64,000 nt of DNA from Beijerinckiaceae bacterium. Lineage in GTDB: Bacteria; Pseudomonadota; Alphaproteobacteria; Rhizobiales; Beijerinckiaceae. How positions within the stretch are numbered: the stretch's first letter is position 1; every line of letters starts with the position of its first letter. The notes under the pieces were generated by a model. The model ran no database searches, was not told the DNA's origin, and saw nothing but the letters and a program-made list of their open reading frames with translations. Positions 62,621 through 64,000 of this stretch are shown here, piece after piece. Made by a program: the position numbers and the translations under genes. The stretch is taken from positions 1,426,001 through 1,490,000 of the forward strand of contig CP024846.1 in assembly GCA_004564215.1 (NCBI GenBank). The letters are read 5' to 3'.

Positions 62621-62915
62621 ATACTCCGCTTTTCTGGTGGATTCTTCAGTTTAGCAAGCTTGCCTGCGGTATTTTGGCGCACTGAGACTTGGCAATTGCT
62701 AAACTTAGCTTTAGTAAATGCGCGCCGAAACGAAAAGGTTCATCAGGTCCAGCATTTTTGACGGGATTTGACTATGATCCCGCGCTCCCCCATCCTCCGG
62801 CGCATCGATTTCGGCCAAGCTCCGGCTCGGATCCCCTAGCGCGAGCGGTACCAGATCAATTTGAAATTAATAAAATACCGGCTGTTGCGCCGCTGGGAAC
62901 AGATAGGACCTATGC
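62621..62915. other. Divergent intergenic region between dps and topA
   Basis: 295 bp. It contains a perfect 10-bp palindrome GCAAGCTTGC (62654-62663) and the inverted pair TTTAGCAA (62650-62657) and TTGCTAAA (62696-62703), followed by ACTTAGCTTTAG. These are candidate binding sites for a dps regulator. A short A/T-rich stretch (ATTAATAAAATACC near 62866) could be the topA promoter. No gene is supported. Confidence 0.4.
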
Positions 62916-64000
62916 ATGAATGTCGTCATCGTCGAGTCGCCGGCGAAGGCCAAAACGATCGGCAAGTATCTGGGAAAGGGCTATGAGGTCTATGCCTCCT
63001 ATGGCCATGTTCGGGATTTGCCGGCCAAGGATGGTTCGGTGGATCCGGACGCGGATTTCGCCATGCTCTGGGATGTCGATTCCCAGTCGGCAAAACGGCT
63101 GGCGGAGATCGCCAAGGCCGTCAAGAGCGCCGACCGAATTATCCTCGCGACCGACCCGGACCGTGAAGGGGAAGCGATTTCCTGGCACGTCCTCGAGATT
63201 TTAAAGGCCAAAAAAGTCCTCGGCACCAAGCCGGTCGAACGGGTGGTCTTCAACGCGATCACCAAATCGGCGATTCTCGATGCCATTCGCAATCCCCGCC
63301 AGATCGACGAGGCGTTGGTCGATGCCTATCTGGCGCGGCGCGCCCTTGATTATCTTGTCGGTTTCAATCTCTCGCCGGTGCTGTGGCGGAAATTGCCCGG
63401 CGCCCGCTCCGCCGGCCGGGTTCAATCCGTGGCCTTGCGCCTTGTCTGCGACCGCGAACTCGAGATCGAAAAATTCGTTTCGCGGGAATATTGGTCGATC
63501 CTCGCCCATCTGAAAACCGGCGCCGGGGCCCCCTTCGTCGCCCGCCTCATCGGCGCCGACGGGCAGAAGATTGCGCGCCTCGATATCGGCTCGGGGGGCG
63601 AGGCGGAGGCCTTCAAAGCCGAGCTGGAGGCTGCCAAATTCTCGGTGGCCCGCATCGAGGCGAAGCCCGCCAAGCGGCACCCGGCGCCGCCCTTCACCAC
63701 CTCAACCCTGCAGCAGGAGGCCTCGCGCAAATTGGGATTTGCTCCCGCCCGAACCATGCAACTCGCCCAGCGGCTTTACGAGGGCGCCGACATCGGCGGC
63801 GAAACGGTTGGCCTCATTACCTATATGCGGACCGACGGCGTCGACCTCGCCCCGGAAGCGATCACCAGCGCGCGCAGTGTCATCGGCAAGGAGTTCGGCG
63901 CGAACTACGTCCCCAAGGCGCCGCGCAAATATACGGTGAAAGCCAAGAATGCGCAGGAAGCGCATGAAGCCGTTCGCCCGACAGACCCGGCAAGGTTGCC
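62916..64000 (+). CDS. topA: DNA topoisomerase I (5' part; runs off window)
   Basis: The first 361 codons, starting MNVVIVESPAKAKTIGKYLG at the ATG at 62916 (AGGA upstream), are intact to the window edge. The TOPRIM domain (about 1-120) has the acidic metal-binding motif ATDPDREGEA. The remainder has YLARRALDYLVGFNLSPVLWRKL, ARSAGRVQSVALRLVC and the active-site Tyr in LITYMRTDG. It relaxes negative supercoils. In many relatives plsY and dprA separate pyrBC from topA; here dps and an exported-protein gene lie between instead. Confidence 0.95.
   Translation, partial: MNVVIVESPAKAKTIGKYLGKGYEVYASYGHVRDLPAKDGSVDPDADFAMLWDVDSQSAKRLAEIAKAVKSADRIILATDPDREGEAISWHVLEILKAKKVLGTKPVERVVFNAITKSAILDAIRNPRQIDEALVDAYLARRALDYLVGFNLSPVLWRKLPGARSAGRVQSVALRLVCDRELEIEKFVSREYWSILAHLKTGAGAPFVARLIGADGQKIARLDIGSGGEAEAFKAELEAAKFSVARIEAKPAKRHPAPPFTTSTLQQEASRKLGFAPARTMQLAQRLYEGADIGGETVGLITYMRTDGVDLAPEAITSARSVIGKEFGANYVPKAPRKYTVKAKNAQEAHEAVRPTDPARL

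Overview
The window is a dense, GC-rich bacterial chromosome segment. The rpoZ-rsh-pdxJ-acpS-lepB-rnc-era order, the separate glyQ and glyS genes, a PyrC'-type pseudo-dihydroorotase behind pyrB, and the DUF6494, DUF1488 and YicC proteins point to an alphaproteobacterium of the Hyphomicrobiales (Rhizobiales). My impression is a relative of the Beijerinckiaceae (Methylocella/Methylocapsa/Beijerinckia type), but that is inference and not demonstrated. No rRNA, tRNA, CRISPR array, transposase or integrase was found.

Layout. 1-7.1 kb: start of an ABC permease gene, a Tat-exported His-rich beta-propeller, a cupin, DUF6494, a Tat-exported serine hydrolase, and a CopG regulator paired with a PHB-depolymerase-family esterase. 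7.2-16.3 kb: a Tat-exported oxalate decarboxylase, an HSL-type esterase, an ALDH7 dehydrogenase, a GH13 alpha-glucosidase, the Mg P-type ATPase MgtA and two small proteins. 16.5-21.4 kb: glyQ and glyS, separated by an opposite-strand Gly/Tyr-rich exported protein, then two more low-complexity exported proteins (Tyr/Arg/Trp- and His-rich). 21.4-24.9 kb: a GH85 endo-beta-N-acetylglucosaminidase gene of foreign base composition, lying between an intact trmN6-like methyltransferase gene and a duplicated 3' fragment of it. 25-34.7 kb: polyprenyl diphosphate synthase, SleB-type hydrolase, TPR protein, ispE, ferredoxin-reductase-like flavoprotein, exported pentapeptide-repeat protein, aspA. 34.7-41.5 kb: one-strand cluster of DUF2946, TonB-dependent receptor, Asp-box propeller, CGPC thioredoxin and an exported methyltransferase-fold protein, with tonB upstream; probably metal (copper?) acquisition. 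41.7-43.8 kb: Crp/Fnr regulator, type-5 uracil-DNA glycosylase, NYN protein. 44.2-52.6 kb: housekeeping run rpoZ, rsh, pdxJ, acpS, lepB, rnc, era, yicC, gmk. 52.8-55.3 kb: flippase and glycosyltransferase. 55.4-57.7 kb: def, fmt, truA. 57.7-64 kb: an unknown methyltransferase-like gene, pyrB with pyrC', a small exported protein, dps, and the start of topA.

How the parts work together: the 44-57 kb core supports transcription, stringent response, cofactor supply, protein export, RNA processing and N-terminal formyl-methionine turnover. The accessory regions are mainly exported enzymes and envelope proteins. The two places I would look at first are the GH85 island with its mosaic trmN6 duplication (21.4-24.0 kb) and the TonB-receptor operon, which carries palindromes upstream and an exported methyltransferase-fold protein at its end (34.7-40.3 kb).
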